A DNA stretch of 64,000 nt from Halomonas eurihalina. GTDB lineage: Bacteria; Pseudomonadota; Gammaproteobacteria; Pseudomonadales; Halomonadaceae. Shown one piece after another: positions 17,583 to 26,747 of this stretch. The translations under genes and the position numbers were made by a program. Every line of letters begins with the position of its first letter. The stretch's first letter is position 1. The DNA lies in the NCBI RefSeq assembly GCF_008274785.1, contig NZ_VTPU01000003.1, positions 124,001 through 188,000 on the forward strand, written 5' to 3'. The notes beneath the pieces are model-generated. The model was not told the DNA's origin, searched no databases, and saw nothing but the letters and a program-made list of their open reading frames with translations.

Positions 17583-18101
17583 CTAAGTCATAGAGTATTC
17601 GTGAACAATGGCCGGAGAAATAGCTCCGCCTTCAACGTTATTGTTAAACGCTAAAATGCTCATGAATCTTCCTTCCATGCACCAATATAGCTCGGAGGGG
17701 GAGGTCTGGGAAAAAATATTCTTGAGCTCATCAGTGGTTTTAATCCCCCCGCAGGTTACCAAGGTGTTGTCGGCATTCGTTACATATGATGTAGAGAAAT
17801 CATTGTTGCATACCAAGGGAAGGTTGGAGGGACTGAAAATGAGAAACTCATTCCCACATTTTGACCCATCAGTGTGTTGACGCAACCAGGAGTTGGTAAG
17901 ATCATTACAAAAATAAAAGGAGGGATGAGTTTTGCCTGAAGCTATAAAATTGACTAAGTCTAATCGGATGCGAAGTCCGGCAGAAGTAATGGACAAAATA
18001 ATCCATAAGCTTAACAAAGAAAGCGGAAGTCCTCCGTTTTTAATAGTTTCCAGCGTTCGGCAGATGAATGGTCCATATGTCATGCCTACCTTGTGGTACA
18101 A
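17583..18101 (-). other. Uncharacterised reverse-strand open frame, possible gene remnant
   Basis: An open frame of 172 codons. The first 57 codons lie opposite the start of the better-supported gene at 17932, so only 17583-17931 (about 116 codons) could be a separate coding remnant. That part is rich in Asn, Ser and Thr and contains several cysteines (FYFCNDL, KCGNEF, LVCNND, VTCGG, WCMEG), recalling secreted or pilin-like C-termini, but I cannot assign a family. No start with a ribosome site is evident. It may be a truncated gene left at an island boundary. Confidence 0.25.
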
Positions 18102-18939
18102 TTATTTCTTCAAGGACAGCGCAGAAGAATATTCATACTTATATGATGGTCGGTTCAATACGGCAAGTGAGGTCAAGGGGGTTTATAAAGAATCATTAAA
18201 TGTTGTGGCCATTATCGATCGAGCGCCCGATAAAATGAACAGAAAGGTTGTTTCCCTAAGGGATATTCTCCCTCTTGATTTGGCTTATGACACTTCAGTG
18301 CTTCCCTATGACCCGGCAAATGGGATGGAGTTTGAGGCAGTTTTGAATATGGCTTTAAAGAAAGAGGATAAAAACAGCGTTGTTTATGTGAGTGCGCATG
18401 ATACTACCGATGTTACCCCTGAACCTGATGTGCCAGTTAATGAAAGAGACGTAGTGAAAGGAATGTATCTATATAAATCATCCAGGAAGCACAAAAGCGA
18501 TGCCAGGATTTTAGCTTCGGGACGCTCACTCTTACCTGCACTTAAGATAGCTGAGTGCATTGAGAATAAATTTGGTGTCTGCTTTGAGGTATGGAGTTGT
18601 CCAAGCTATACGATGATTTCAAGAGAGATAAACAAAAAATATGCAGAAAATATTGTAAATAATAGAAGTTGTTTTTCTTCAACGCACATCCATGAGTGCC
18701 TGAAAGAGGAAGTTCCAACAATTGCGCTGACTCATTATAATTCCTTGGTTTGTGAGCAGGTGTCGAAGTATTTTCGGAAAGGGTTTGTTGCATTAGGAAA
18801 AGTTGGTGGAAAAGAGCAAAGCACGTGGGCGGATAATGAAATCACAGTGCGATGCATTTACCACCTAATCAAGAATAATTTAATTTCTAATTCTGATTTT
18901 ATATTATCAGGCTATGAGTCTCCAGGGAGTTTTGATTGA
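17932..18939 (+). CDS. Free-standing homologue of pyruvate dehydrogenase E1 C-terminal region
   Basis: The protein has 335 residues. Residues about 115-300 align with the C-terminal part of the AceE-like protein encoded at 19973-22648. VVKGMYLYKSS (175-184) matches IMKGMYRIKKH there. ILASGRSLLPALKIAE followed by FEVWSCPSYTMISREI (193-233) matches LLSSGTILNEAIAAS followed by SNVWSVTSFNELRREA. The last block (LTHYNSLVCEQVSKYF, VALGKVG) matches ATDYTKMYVDQVRKWI and VLGTDGFG. The thiamine-binding N-terminal domain and the GRTTINGEG loop are absent. The start is TTG, preceded by a perfect AGGAGG at 8 bases; a nearby ATG stops at once. It is AT-rich and its end overlaps the convergent LysR gene by about 40 bp. 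Function unknown: a pseudo-E1 partner or a decaying duplicate. Confidence 0.65.
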   Translation: MPEAIKLTKSNRMRSPAEVMDKIIHKLNKESGSPPFLIVSSVRQMNGPYVMPTLWYNYFFKDSAEEYSYLYDGRFNTASEVKGVYKESLNVVAIIDRAPDKMNRKVVSLRDILPLDLAYDTSVLPYDPANGMEFEAVLNMALKKEDKNSVVYVSAHDTTDVTPEPDVPVNERDVVKGMYLYKSSRKHKSDARILASGRSLLPALKIAECIENKFGVCFEVWSCPSYTMISREINKKYAENIVNNRSCFSSTHIHECLKEEVPTIALTHYNSLVCEQVSKYFRKGFVALGKVGGKEQSTWADNEITVRCIYHLIKNNLISNSDFILSGYESPGSFD

Positions 18940-19828
18940 TCTTAACGTGAAGAGTCTTTCGGATTTCGTCAACTAGGCTTCTGGTTCTGGTGCTTATTTT
19001 GCGATTTGGGAATACTGCAGCTACTTGAAGAGGAGCTGGTTTCATATCCAGTTCTAGTTTTGTGAGTGCTCCTTGCTCTATCAGGTCTTTACAAAATGGA
19101 ATCGGGATAATAGCGAAGCCTACACCCTCAACTGCTGCTGAGATTAACATGCTACTACTATCCACGCGGTATCTACAGTTTATATTTTGGGTATACCATT
19201 TTTCATCATGATCAATGAAATGCCATGGATTTGATCGCAGTGCATGCAATGTAGAAATACATGGCGCCTTTGCCATTTCACTGACCGATTTAGGCATTCC
19301 ATGCTGTTTAATAAGGTTTGGTGATCCAACTATAACACTTGGAATAGCCATCAAATTTTGCATCACGAGAGAACTGTCGTCAGGTTTTCCTCTGAGATAA
19401 ATAATTGATACATCGACATCTTTCTGTATGGGGTCAACAGACACCATTGAGGTACTACAGTCAATAGAAACCCCTGGGTTGTGATTGGCAAAGCTAGCCA
19501 AACATTCTGAAAGCCATTGGGCGCTAAACTCATTTGGGATGGCAATTTTTATCTTTCCCGTTAGACCATTGTTTTGATAAAGAATATCATTCTCTATTTC
19601 AGAGATGTTGTCAATTAGGTGAGACGCCCTCTCGAACAGCTCCTTCCCATCCTCGGTCAAGCTTAAATGCCTTGTATTCCGAATCACAAGGCTCATGCCT
19701 AGTTCTTTTTCAAGTTCTGCTAGGTGACGCCCAACTGTTGAGTTAGGAACTGATAACGACGTGGATGCTTCAAGTAAAGAGCCACGCCTCGCAATTTCAA
19801 TAAATACACGAAGATAATTTAAATTCAT
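18899..19828 (-). CDS. LysR-family transcriptional regulator
   Basis: The protein has 309 residues. The N-terminal winged helix-turn-helix (LRVFIEIARRGSLLEASTSLSVPNSTVGRHLAELE) spans about residues 5-40, followed by a linker helix and a periplasmic-binding-protein-like effector domain. It is divergent from the AceE-like gene, with an AT-rich intergenic region carrying inverted repeats, the classical LysR arrangement, so control of that gene is likely. Codon use is AT-rich like its island neighbours. Its 3' end overlaps the end of the half-E1 gene. The effector is unknown; a 2-oxo acid is a reasonable guess. Confidence 0.88.
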   Translation of the reverse strand: MNLNYLRVFIEIARRGSLLEASTSLSVPNSTVGRHLAELEKELGMSLVIRNTRHLSLTEDGKELFERASHLIDNISEIENDILYQNNGLTGKIKIAIPNEFSAQWLSECLASFANHNPGVSIDCSTSMVSVDPIQKDVDVSIIYLRGKPDDSSLVMQNLMAIPSVIVGSPNLIKQHGMPKSVSEMAKAPCISTLHALRSNPWHFIDHDEKWYTQNINCRYRVDSSSMLISAAVEGVGFAIIPIPFCKDLIEQGALTKLELDMKPAPLQVAAVFPNRKISTRTRSLVDEIRKTLHVKINQNSLETHSLII

Positions 19829-19841
19829 GTTCTCACATCTG

Positions 19842-19908
19842 GGAAAGTGTTTCCTATTAATAACCCTTGCCTACACATTATGTCAAGATTAGCTTTGTAA
19901 GCAAATCT
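19842..19908. promoter_or_regulatory. Candidate LysR operators between lysR and the E1 gene
   Basis: Two inverted repeats lie in the divergent region. GGAAA-GTG-TTTCC (19842-19854) is perfect and adjoins the regulator start. AGATTAGCTT-TGT-AAGCAAATCT (19886-19908) has one mismatch and has the T-N11-A character of LysR sites. A TTGACA-like box at 19935-19940 follows on the E1 side. Confidence 0.5.
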
Positions 19909-19972
19909 AAAGAAAAACGACCCGATTGTTATATTTGACACATATACATCCTTGGATTATTTGAGGTGCTTG

Positions 19973-22648
19973 ATGAATAAGATCCTGGAAGAAGTAGATA
20001 AAGAAGAAACAAGAGAGTGGTTGGATGCATTGGAATCCGTCATCAGGGTTGAAGGAGTGGCTAGAGCAGAATACATCATAAGACAGCTTTTGGAGAGTGA
20101 CGGTGCCAGCAAGATAAATAAAGCACTTTTGATAAATAGCCCTCATTCTAACACAATACCTAAAAGTGAAGAGCCAGATTACCCTGGGGATTTACTTATT
20201 GAAAAGAAAATTCGATCGGCAATTCGCTGGAATGGCATTGCTATGGTTGTCCGCGCTAATTCAGTAGATAAAAGCTTAGGTGGGCACTTAGCGAGTTACA
20301 TGTCTAGTGCGACACTGTATGAGGTTGGGTTTAATCACTATTTCAAAGCCCCTAGTCTGGATGCTCCCGGTGACCTTGTATATTTCCAAGGGCATATTGC
20401 ACCTGGCATTTACGCTAGGTCCTTTCTTGAAGGTCGTTTAACGATAGAGCAGCTTGATAATTTTAGACAAGAAGTAACGAATCGAGGATTACCATCATAT
20501 CCCCACCCGTATTTAATGCCTGATTACTGGCAGTTCTCTACCGTTTCGATGGGGCTTGGTCCTATTCAAGCTATCTATCAAGCAAGACTGTTGAAGTATC
20601 TAGAAAATAGAAACTTTGTAGAGAGTGCTGCAAGAAATGTTTGGGCATTCCTTGGTGACGGCGAATGCGATGAGGTAGAAACCCTCGGGGCGCTTAATTT
20701 AGCGAGTCGAGAGAAACTAGATAACCTGATTTTTGTTATCAACTGTAATCTTCAGCGATTGGATGGCCCTGTTCGTGGAAACTCTCGTGTTATGGATGAG
20801 CTTGAATCTAGCTTCTTGGGTGCTGGCTGGAATGTTATCAAAGTTGTTTGGGGAAGTAATTGGGATCCCCTCTTTGAGAGCGATGAAAACGGCTTGTTGC
20901 AACAATGCATGAATGAAACAGTCGATGGTGAATACCAAAATTTCAGAGCTCAAGATGGAGGTTATATAAGGGAGAAATTCTTTGGGAAATATCCAGAGTT
21001 ACTTGAGTTGGTGTCGCACATGAGTGATGAAGATATTTATTCATTGAAGCGAGGAGGTCATGATTCTGTAAAAATAAATGCAGCATATAGTAGAGCTGTG
21101 AATAAGAAGAATGGTCGGCCAACAGTGATCTTGGCTCATACAGTAAAAGGCTACGCTATGGGAAGTGAGCATGGCGAAGCAGACATGGAAGCACATAATA
21201 TAAAAACAATGAATTCCGAGGCGCTGAAGCAGCTTAGGGATAGGCTTAGTTTGCCAATAAGTGATGATGAGTTGGACAAGGGAATGCCCTATTATTCTCT
21301 GGAAGAGAGCTCAGAAGAAATAAAGTATCTTCATGATAGAAGAGAGAAGCTCGGCGGATATTTGCCCCAGCGAAATACTGACGTAGATTCCCTGCCCATT
21401 CCTGAATTAAATAGCAAAGTATTTCAATCACAACTCAAGGGTACAGGGAGTAGAAAGGTATCAACTACCATGTCCTTCGTAAGAATTTTGAGTGGGCTGG
21501 CAAAAGAAAAGAGGGTTGGTGAAAGGGTTGTCCCCATTGTACCTGATGAAGCGCGCACATTTGGTATGGAGGGAATGTTCCGTCAGTTGGGTATTTATGC
21601 CTCAGAAGGGCAAAAGTACGAACCAGCTGATGTCGGACAGATAATGTATTACAAGGAAGATAAGAAAGGGCAGATTCTCGAAGAAGGAATTACAGAAGCT
21701 GGTTCAATGTCCTCCTGGATCGCAGCCGGGACATCGCATGCGAACCACGCTGTTACTCTTATTCCTTTCTACGTTTTTTATGCAATGTTTGGTTTGCAGC
21801 GGATTGGGGATCTTGCCTGGGCTGCTGGTGATATGTTGACAAAGGGGTTCTTGATCGCAGGTACGGCGGGACGAACTACTATTAATGGGGAAGGTCTTCA
21901 GCACCAAGATGGAAGTAGCCATATCCAGGCTACCCAGATACCTAATTGTAAAACATATGATCCAACATTTAACTATGAGTTAGCCGTTATTATTCAAAAT
22001 GGCTTAAAAAGAATGTATCAAGAAAATATAAATGAATTTTATTATATTACTGTAATGAATGAGAATTATGAACATCCTGAAATGCCTGAAGGATGTGAAA
22101 TGGGTATCATGAAGGGGATGTATCGGATTAAGAAACATGAAGGGGAATCAAGATTAAAAGCCAATCTGTTGAGTAGTGGAACGATTTTGAATGAAGCAAT
22201 TGCAGCATCTTTAGTTCTAAAAAATGATTTTGATATCGAATCTAATGTTTGGAGTGTAACTAGCTTTAATGAATTGCGACGAGAAGCGCAAGAGTATGAT
22301 AGGCAGGTAATGCGAGATGCTGATTGTCCTAAGAGTAAACCTTGGATAGTTGAGGTGTTGAAAGATGCTGAAGGTGTTTTTGTAGCGGCAACTGACTATA
22401 CAAAAATGTATGTAGATCAAGTGAGAAAATGGATCCCCGATGATTATTATGTCTTAGGCACGGATGGTTTTGGTCGCTCAGATCGTCGTGAAGCATTGAG
22501 GCACTTCTTTGAAATTGATAGGTATCATATTTCGGCAGCCGTTATTTTTGGGCTGTATAACAAAGGAGAGGTAACAAAAGAGTTTCTGGAAACAGCGTAT
22601 GGGATATTGGGGATTTCTAAAGAAAAGATCTCGCCAGTAATCTCATGA
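19973..22648 (+). CDS. Pyruvate/2-oxo acid dehydrogenase E1, homodimeric AceE type (orphan)
   Basis: E1 decarboxylates a 2-oxo acid on thiamine diphosphate and acylates the E2 lipoyl domain. The protein has 891 residues, as for E. coli AceE (887). The TPP motif runs from FLGDGECDE near residue 225 to FVINCNLQRLDGP. Active-site elements are kept: GGHLASYMSSATLYEVGFNH, FQGHIAPG, HTVKGYAMG, EEGITEAGSMSSWIAA, and AGRTTINGEGLQHQDGSSH. The start at 19973 follows GAGGTG; an in-frame TTG at 19952 is less likely. No aceF or lpd accompanies it, so it must borrow E2/E3 from elsewhere. Such orphan E1 genes occur beside specialised 2-oxo acid pathways (e.g. mdeB for 2-oxobutyrate), so pyruvate is not certain. 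Strongly AT-rich: probably acquired. Confidence 0.88.
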   Translation: MNKILEEVDKEETREWLDALESVIRVEGVARAEYIIRQLLESDGASKINKALLINSPHSNTIPKSEEPDYPGDLLIEKKIRSAIRWNGIAMVVRANSVDKSLGGHLASYMSSATLYEVGFNHYFKAPSLDAPGDLVYFQGHIAPGIYARSFLEGRLTIEQLDNFRQEVTNRGLPSYPHPYLMPDYWQFSTVSMGLGPIQAIYQARLLKYLENRNFVESAARNVWAFLGDGECDEVETLGALNLASREKLDNLIFVINCNLQRLDGPVRGNSRVMDELESSFLGAGWNVIKVVWGSNWDPLFESDENGLLQQCMNETVDGEYQNFRAQDGGYIREKFFGKYPELLELVSHMSDEDIYSLKRGGHDSVKINAAYSRAVNKKNGRPTVILAHTVKGYAMGSEHGEADMEAHNIKTMNSEALKQLRDRLSLPISDDELDKGMPYYSLEESSEEIKYLHDRREKLGGYLPQRNTDVDSLPIPELNSKVFQSQLKGTGSRKVSTTMSFVRILSGLAKEKRVGERVVPIVPDEARTFGMEGMFRQLGIYASEGQKYEPADVGQIMYYKEDKKGQILEEGITEAGSMSSWIAAGTSHANHAVTLIPFYVFYAMFGLQRIGDLAWAAGDMLTKGFLIAGTAGRTTINGEGLQHQDGSSHIQATQIPNCKTYDPTFNYELAVIIQNGLKRMYQENINEFYYITVMNENYEHPEMPEGCEMGIMKGMYRIKKHEGESRLKANLLSSGTILNEAIAASLVLKNDFDIESNVWSVTSFNELRREAQEYDRQVMRDADCPKSKPWIVEVLKDAEGVFVAATDYTKMYVDQVRKWIPDDYYVLGTDGFGRSDRREALRHFFEIDRYHISAAVIFGLYNKGEVTKEFLETAYGILGISKEKISPVIS

Positions 22649-22908
22649 GGAATGCTGTTTTGAAAATCGGTATAGATACAAATTTTATTTCAGGCAACGA
22701 AAGCAGGATGTGAAGTGGTGGTATTCGCCTGACAGATACGCCTCGTGGCTTCCCTATGGTGAAGCAGGTGCTCTTTTGTTTTGCTGGGCTTTTCTCTGCG
22801 TCGATTTGTGGAGCCCTTCCTTGAAGAGGCACCGGCTATCATCCGCTTTACATTTTGGCCCTGAAGGGCTGAGAAATTGTTATCTCACCAGTTGTCGAGG
22901 AGACTAGT
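22649..22908. other. Intergenic stretch at right edge of AT-rich island
   Basis: This 260-bp gap between the E1 gene and the GST gene shows a gradual return to higher GC. I see no convincing gene, terminator or repeat. The GST promoter presumably lies in its right half. Confidence 0.4.
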
Positions 22909-23538
22909 ATGAAACTTTACTATGCACCAGGAACCTGCTCTCTCTCACCACATATCGTTGCGCGGGAAGCTGGTATCGAACTAGAGCTGGAGAAGGTCGA
23001 TATCAAGGCTAAACCAAAGCGTACCGAATCCGGCGCTGACTTTACGCAGATAAACCCCAAGGGTTATGTCCCGGCGCTGCAGCTGGATGATGGGACCTTG
23101 TTGACTGAAGGTGCGGCCATGATCCAATTGCTCGCTGAATACGCTCCCGAGCACGACTTGGTCCCTCCAGTCGGAGTGATGGCGCGCTACCAGCTCCAGG
23201 AGTGGCTGATCTTCATCAGCTCTGAGCTGCACAAAATGTTCAGCCCTTGGCTATTCCACCCCGAGTATGGTGAAAAGGCGCAACTGGTAGCACGGGAGAA
23301 GATCAACGAGCGCTTTGTTCTGTTGGATCGAACACTGGAAAATCGCGACTTCCTGATGGGCGAACATTTTACCGTAGCTGATGCTTACTGCTTTGCCGTG
23401 GTGCGTTGGTCAGTGACGAAGGATATCGACCTTTCTCCCTATCCCTGGCTAAAGGCTTATATGCAGCGTGTTGCCAGTCGCCCTAAGGTCAAGGAGGCAC
23501 TATCCGCTGAAGGCCTTGAGACGTCTCTGTTTTTTTGA
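22909..23538 (+). CDS. Glutathione S-transferase, beta-class-like
   Basis: The enzyme conjugates glutathione to electrophiles or acts as a glutathione-dependent oxidoreductase in the cytoplasm. The 209-residue protein resembles E. coli GstA. The N-terminal thioredoxin-like domain begins MKLYYAPGTCSLSPHI with the beta-class Cys10. The glutathione-binding stretch reads NPKGYVPALQLDDG, then TEGAAMIQLL. The all-helical C-terminal domain contains FTVADAYCFAV. The start follows GAGGAG. GC content is intermediate between the island and the core genome. It is followed by the terminator shared with the hut-linked permease, which is convergent. Confidence 0.92.
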   Translation: MKLYYAPGTCSLSPHIVAREAGIELELEKVDIKAKPKRTESGADFTQINPKGYVPALQLDDGTLLTEGAAMIQLLAEYAPEHDLVPPVGVMARYQLQEWLIFISSELHKMFSPWLFHPEYGEKAQLVAREKINERFVLLDRTLENRDFLMGEHFTVADAYCFAVVRWSVTKDIDLSPYPWLKAYMQRVASRPKVKEALSAEGLETSLFF

Positions 23539-23634
23539 AGCCTGATTCAAACCAATAGGGCTCCGAGAAAGCGGGTTCTGTTCAGATAACGTTTCACAAC
23601 CTCGAGCTTGAAACTCTCATCCTACTTCGCCATG

Positions 23635-23677
23635 AAAAACACCCCATCAGTTGGAGTGGTGTCCAACTGATGGGGTG
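23635..23677 (-). terminator. Intrinsic terminator of the histidine permease gene
   Basis: A 16-bp perfect stem (23640-23655 with 23662-23677) with a 6-base GTGGTG loop. On the minus strand it is followed by TTTTT (23639-23635). It lies 43 bases after the permease stop and ends the leftward hut transcript. It may also block read-through from the GST gene. Confidence 0.88.
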
Positions 23678-23719
23678 CAGCTCATCGGCTCAACCCGGCG
23701 CGGTCGGCCGTCGGGCGGA

Positions 23720-25054
23720 TCAGAGCGTCATGGCGGCAATCCAGCCGAAGGCCACCAGCGGGATGTTGTAGTGCAGGAAGGTAGGCACCACGCTGTCCCA
23801 GATGTGGTCGTGCTGGCCGTCGGCATTGAGGCCGGCGGTGGGCCCGAGGGTCGAGTCGGAGGCCGGTGAACCGGCATCCCCGAGGGCGGCCGCGGCACCG
23901 ACCAGGGCGATGGTCGCCATGGGCGAGAAACCGAAGTTCAGCGCCAGGGGCACGTAGAGCGAGGCGATGATCGGAATAGTCGAGAACGACGAGCCGATCC
24001 CCATGGTGATGAACAGCCCCACCAGCAGCATGATCAGGGCGGCCAGGCCCTTGTTGTCGCCGATCACTTCGGTGGAGCTGGTGACCAGCGCCTCGACCTG
24101 GCCACTGGCCTGCATCACGCTGGCGAACCCTGCCGCCGAGATCATGATGAAACCGACCAGCGCCATCATGCGCATGCCTTCGGTGAAGATATCGTCCTGT
24201 TCATGCCAGCGGAACACACCGCTCACCGACAGCAGGGCGAAGCCGAAGAGCCCGCCGATCACCATCGAACCGGTGAACAGTTGGACCGTGACGGTACCGA
24301 CCAGAGCTGCCGCCAGTACCAGCATCTGCCAGGGCTTGAGGTGCTGAGCGGCCTGGCTGGGCGTCTCGTCACCGTGGGCCAGGTCGATGTCCTGATAGTC
24401 GCGCTTGCGACGGTAACTGAACAGCAGGGCGACCACGAGCCCCAGGGCCATGCCGCCGATGGGCACGATCATGGCCATCGGCACCATGCCGGCGGTCACA
24501 TCCAGGCCGTTCTCGTTGAGGTTGGTCAACAGGATATCGTGAAGAAAGATCGAGCCGAAGCCGACCGGCAGTAACATGTAAGGGGCGGTGATGCCGAAGG
24601 TGATCACGCAGGCCACGGCCCGGCGATCGAGCTGCAGGTGATTCATCAGCTTGAGCAGCGGCGGCACCAGCACCGGGATGAAGGCGATGTGTACCGGAAT
24701 CAGGTTCTGGGAGCTCACCGCCGCGGCCAGCAGCACGCCGAGCAGGGTGAAGACGATCCACTGGCGATTGGGGATCCCGTCGTCCAGTCCCAGCCTGGCG
24801 ATAGCCTTGTTGGAGAGCAACTGAGTGATGCCCGAGCGCGACAGGGCCACGGCAAAGGCCCCCAGCACGGCGTAGGAGATGGCGACCTTGGCACCGTTGC
24901 CCAGGCCGTCATTGAAGGCGGTGAGGATTTCGCCCAGCGGCATGCCCGCATAGAGACCGCCGACCAGGGCGGCGGCGATCAGCGCGAACACGACGGATAC
25001 GCGCATCAGGCTGAGGGTGACCATGACCAGGATGGCCAGGACGACTGCGTTCAT
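23720..25054 (-). CDS. Na+/H+ antiporter-family permease (YuiF type), probable histidine transporter
   Basis: The product is a 444-residue membrane protein with about 11-12 helices. It has the family segments LPVGFGSIFLHDILL, GIGSSFSTIPIIASLYVPLAL and LGDAGSPASDSTLGPTAGLNADGQHDHIWD near the C-terminus. Members are annotated as Na+/H+ antiporters, but YuiF-like proteins are often encoded beside histidine catabolism genes. Here it is the last gene of the leftward hut transcript, 88 bp after hutH, which argues for import of histidine or urocanate (inference). The start is ATG at 25054 and the length is normal. Confidence 0.82.
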   Translation of the reverse strand: MNAVVLAILVMVTLSLMRVSVVFALIAAALVGGLYAGMPLGEILTAFNDGLGNGAKVAISYAVLGAFAVALSRSGITQLLSNKAIARLGLDDGIPNRQWIVFTLLGVLLAAAVSSQNLIPVHIAFIPVLVPPLLKLMNHLQLDRRAVACVITFGITAPYMLLPVGFGSIFLHDILLTNLNENGLDVTAGMVPMAMIVPIGGMALGLVVALLFSYRRKRDYQDIDLAHGDETPSQAAQHLKPWQMLVLAAALVGTVTVQLFTGSMVIGGLFGFALLSVSGVFRWHEQDDIFTEGMRMMALVGFIMISAAGFASVMQASGQVEALVTSSTEVIGDNKGLAALIMLLVGLFITMGIGSSFSTIPIIASLYVPLALNFGFSPMATIALVGAAAALGDAGSPASDSTLGPTAGLNADGQHDHIWDSVVPTFLHYNIPLVAFGWIAAMTL

Positions 25055-25142
25055 GTCTTGCCCCTTGTGAGAAGGTCGATTGTTGTTGGTGTCGCCCCTT
25101 GCCGGCTCGGGGCGGGAGGGGCGACGAGGTTGTGTGGCCTGG

Positions 25143-26681
25143 TCAGTTCACTTGGCTGGGCAACAGATCGGCGGGCGCCAGACGACTGAGGTGGCGTTTC
25201 GCGAGGAGTTCGCTGGCGGCGTCGATGTCCGGCGCGAAGAAACGGTCCTTGTCGTAGTAGGCGACACGCTCGCGCAGTACCCGGCGAGCTTCTTCCAGTG
25301 TGTCGGTGGTCCTGAGACCACCGCGGAAATCCAGGCCCTGGCAGGCGGCCAGCCATTCGATGGCGAGGATGCCACGCACGTTGTCGGCCATTTCCCATAG
25401 CCGCTTGCCGGCGGCCGGCGCCATGGAGACGTGGTCTTCCTGGTTGGCCGAGGTTGGCAGGCTGTCGACGCTGTGCGGATGCGCGAGTGCCTTGTTCTCG
25501 CTGGCGAGTCCGGCCGCCGTCACCTGCGCGATCATGAAGCCCGAGTTGACGCCGCCATGCTCCACCAGGAAGGGCGGGAGCTGGGACATGTGCTTGTCCA
25601 TCATCAGCGAGACGCGACGCTCGGTGAGCGAGCCGATCTCGGCGATGGCCAGCGCCAGGTTGTCGGCCGCCATGGCCACCGGCTCGGCATGGAAATTGCC
25701 GCCGGAGATGATATCACCCTGTTCGGCGAACACCAGGGGATTGTCCGAGACAGCATTGATCTCGATGCCCAGGACCTCGGCGGCCTGGCGCAGCTGGGTG
25801 AGGACGGCACCCATCACTTGAGGCTGACAGCGCAGGGAATAGGGATCTTGAACCTTGCCGCAATCGACGTGGGAGTCGCTGATCTCGCTGCGTTCGCCGA
25901 GCAGGTGGCGATAGGCGGCAGCGGCATCGATCTGGCCACGCTGGCCGCGCACCTCGTGAATGCGAGGATCGAAGGGCGAGCGCGAGCTCAGGGTGGCCTC
26001 CACGGTGAGCGAGCCGCAAACCGTGGCGGCGGCGAACAGGTCCTCGGCCTCGAACAGGCCCTTGAGGGCGTAGGCGGTGGAGACCTGGGTACCATTGAGC
26101 AGGGCCAGGCCCTCCTTGGGTGCCAGCGAGAGTGGCTCTAGGCCGGCGATTTCAAGCGCCCTGGTGGCCGGCAGCCATTCGCCCTGGTAGCGGGCCTGGC
26201 CTTCGCCGAGCAGCACCACACTCATGTGCGCCAGCGGCGCCAGGTCACCGGAGGCACCCACCGAGCCCTTGAGCGGAATCTGCGGATAGACCTCGGCGTT
26301 GATCAACGCCACCAGGGCATCCAGCACCTCGCGGCGAATGCCGGAGTAGCCGCGAGCCAGACTGTTGACCTTGAGCACCATGATCAGGCGTACCAGGGCA
26401 TCTTCCATGGCACCGCCGACGCCGGTGGCGTGGGACAGCACCAGGGAACGCTGCAGGTCCTCGAGCTGGTCTTTCTCGATGCGGGTCTGGGCCAGCAGGC
26501 CGAAGCCGGTGTTGACGCCGTAGACGGTACGGTCTTCCTCGACCACGCGATTGACGCAGTCGACACCGGCGCCGATATCGGCATCGGCGCTCGCCGGTAG
26601 CGTGACTTGCAGAGGGGCCTCGAAGACCCGGCGCGCCTGCGCCAGGCTCATCTTGCCGGGTTGGATGTCGAGTTGGTTCAT
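25143..26681 (-). CDS. hutH: Histidine ammonia-lyase
   Basis: The first step of histidine degradation: elimination of ammonia from L-histidine to give urocanate. The protein has 512 residues, normal length. The MIO electrophile forms from Ala143-Ser144-Gly145 in [22 protein letters not shown] near residue 54 and [14 protein letters not shown] in the middle are family signatures. The start at 26681 follows GAGGAA; the frame is open upstream to 26783 without homologous sequence. It is downstream of hutU, with a hairpin-bearing 174-base gap between the two genes. Confidence 0.96.
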   Translation of the reverse strand: MNQLDIQPGKMSLAQARRVFEAPLQVTLPASADADIGAGVDCVNRVVEEDRTVYGVNTGFGLLAQTRIEKDQLEDLQRSLVLSHATGVGGAMEDALVRLIMVLKVNSLARGYSGIRREVLDALVALINAEVYPQIPLKGSVGASGDLAPLAHMSVVLLGEGQARYQGEWLPATRALEIAGLEPLSLAPKEGLALLNGTQVSTAYALKGLFEAEDLFAAATVCGSLTVEATLSSRSPFDPRIHEVRGQRGQIDAAAAYRHLLGERSEISDSHVDCGKVQDPYSLRCQPQVMGAVLTQLRQAAEVLGIEINAVSDNPLVFAEQGDIISGGNFHAEPVAMAADNLALAIAEIGSLTERRVSLMMDKHMSQLPPFLVEHGGVNSGFMIAQVTAAGLASENKALAHPHSVDSLPTSANQEDHVSMAPAAGKRLWEMADNVRGILAIEWLAACQGLDFRGGLRTTDTLEEARRVLRERVAYYDKDRFFAPDIDAASELLAKRHLSRLAPADLLPSQVN

Positions 26682-26747
26682 AGGGAGTTCCTCATCTCGC
26701 CGGGTCGGAGCTTGCCGGTGGCAGGTACTACGCGAAGGCGCTGTGAA

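Noticed and set aside
17608-17880. Plus-strand frame of 90 codons before the half-E1 gene
   Set aside because: It has no ribosome site or recognisable motif and overlaps the reverse-strand frame; neither strand is convincing here.
18542-18793. Reverse-strand frame of 83 codons inside the half-E1 gene
   Set aside because: It lies opposite sequence with clear homology to AceE on the plus strand and has no start signal.
17475-22635. An 11-bp direct repeat (AAGATCTCGCC) at 17475-17485 and 22625-22635, near both ends of the AT-rich island
   Set aside because: The right copy lies inside the E1 coding sequence, no integrase or tRNA target is present, and an 11-base match between two kilobase-sized regions is expected by chance.
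23720-25054. Considered as a housekeeping Na+/H+ antiporter for salt tolerance
   Set aside because: The location as last gene of the hut transcript, before a strong terminator, fits a substrate permease better; antiport cannot be excluded from sequence.
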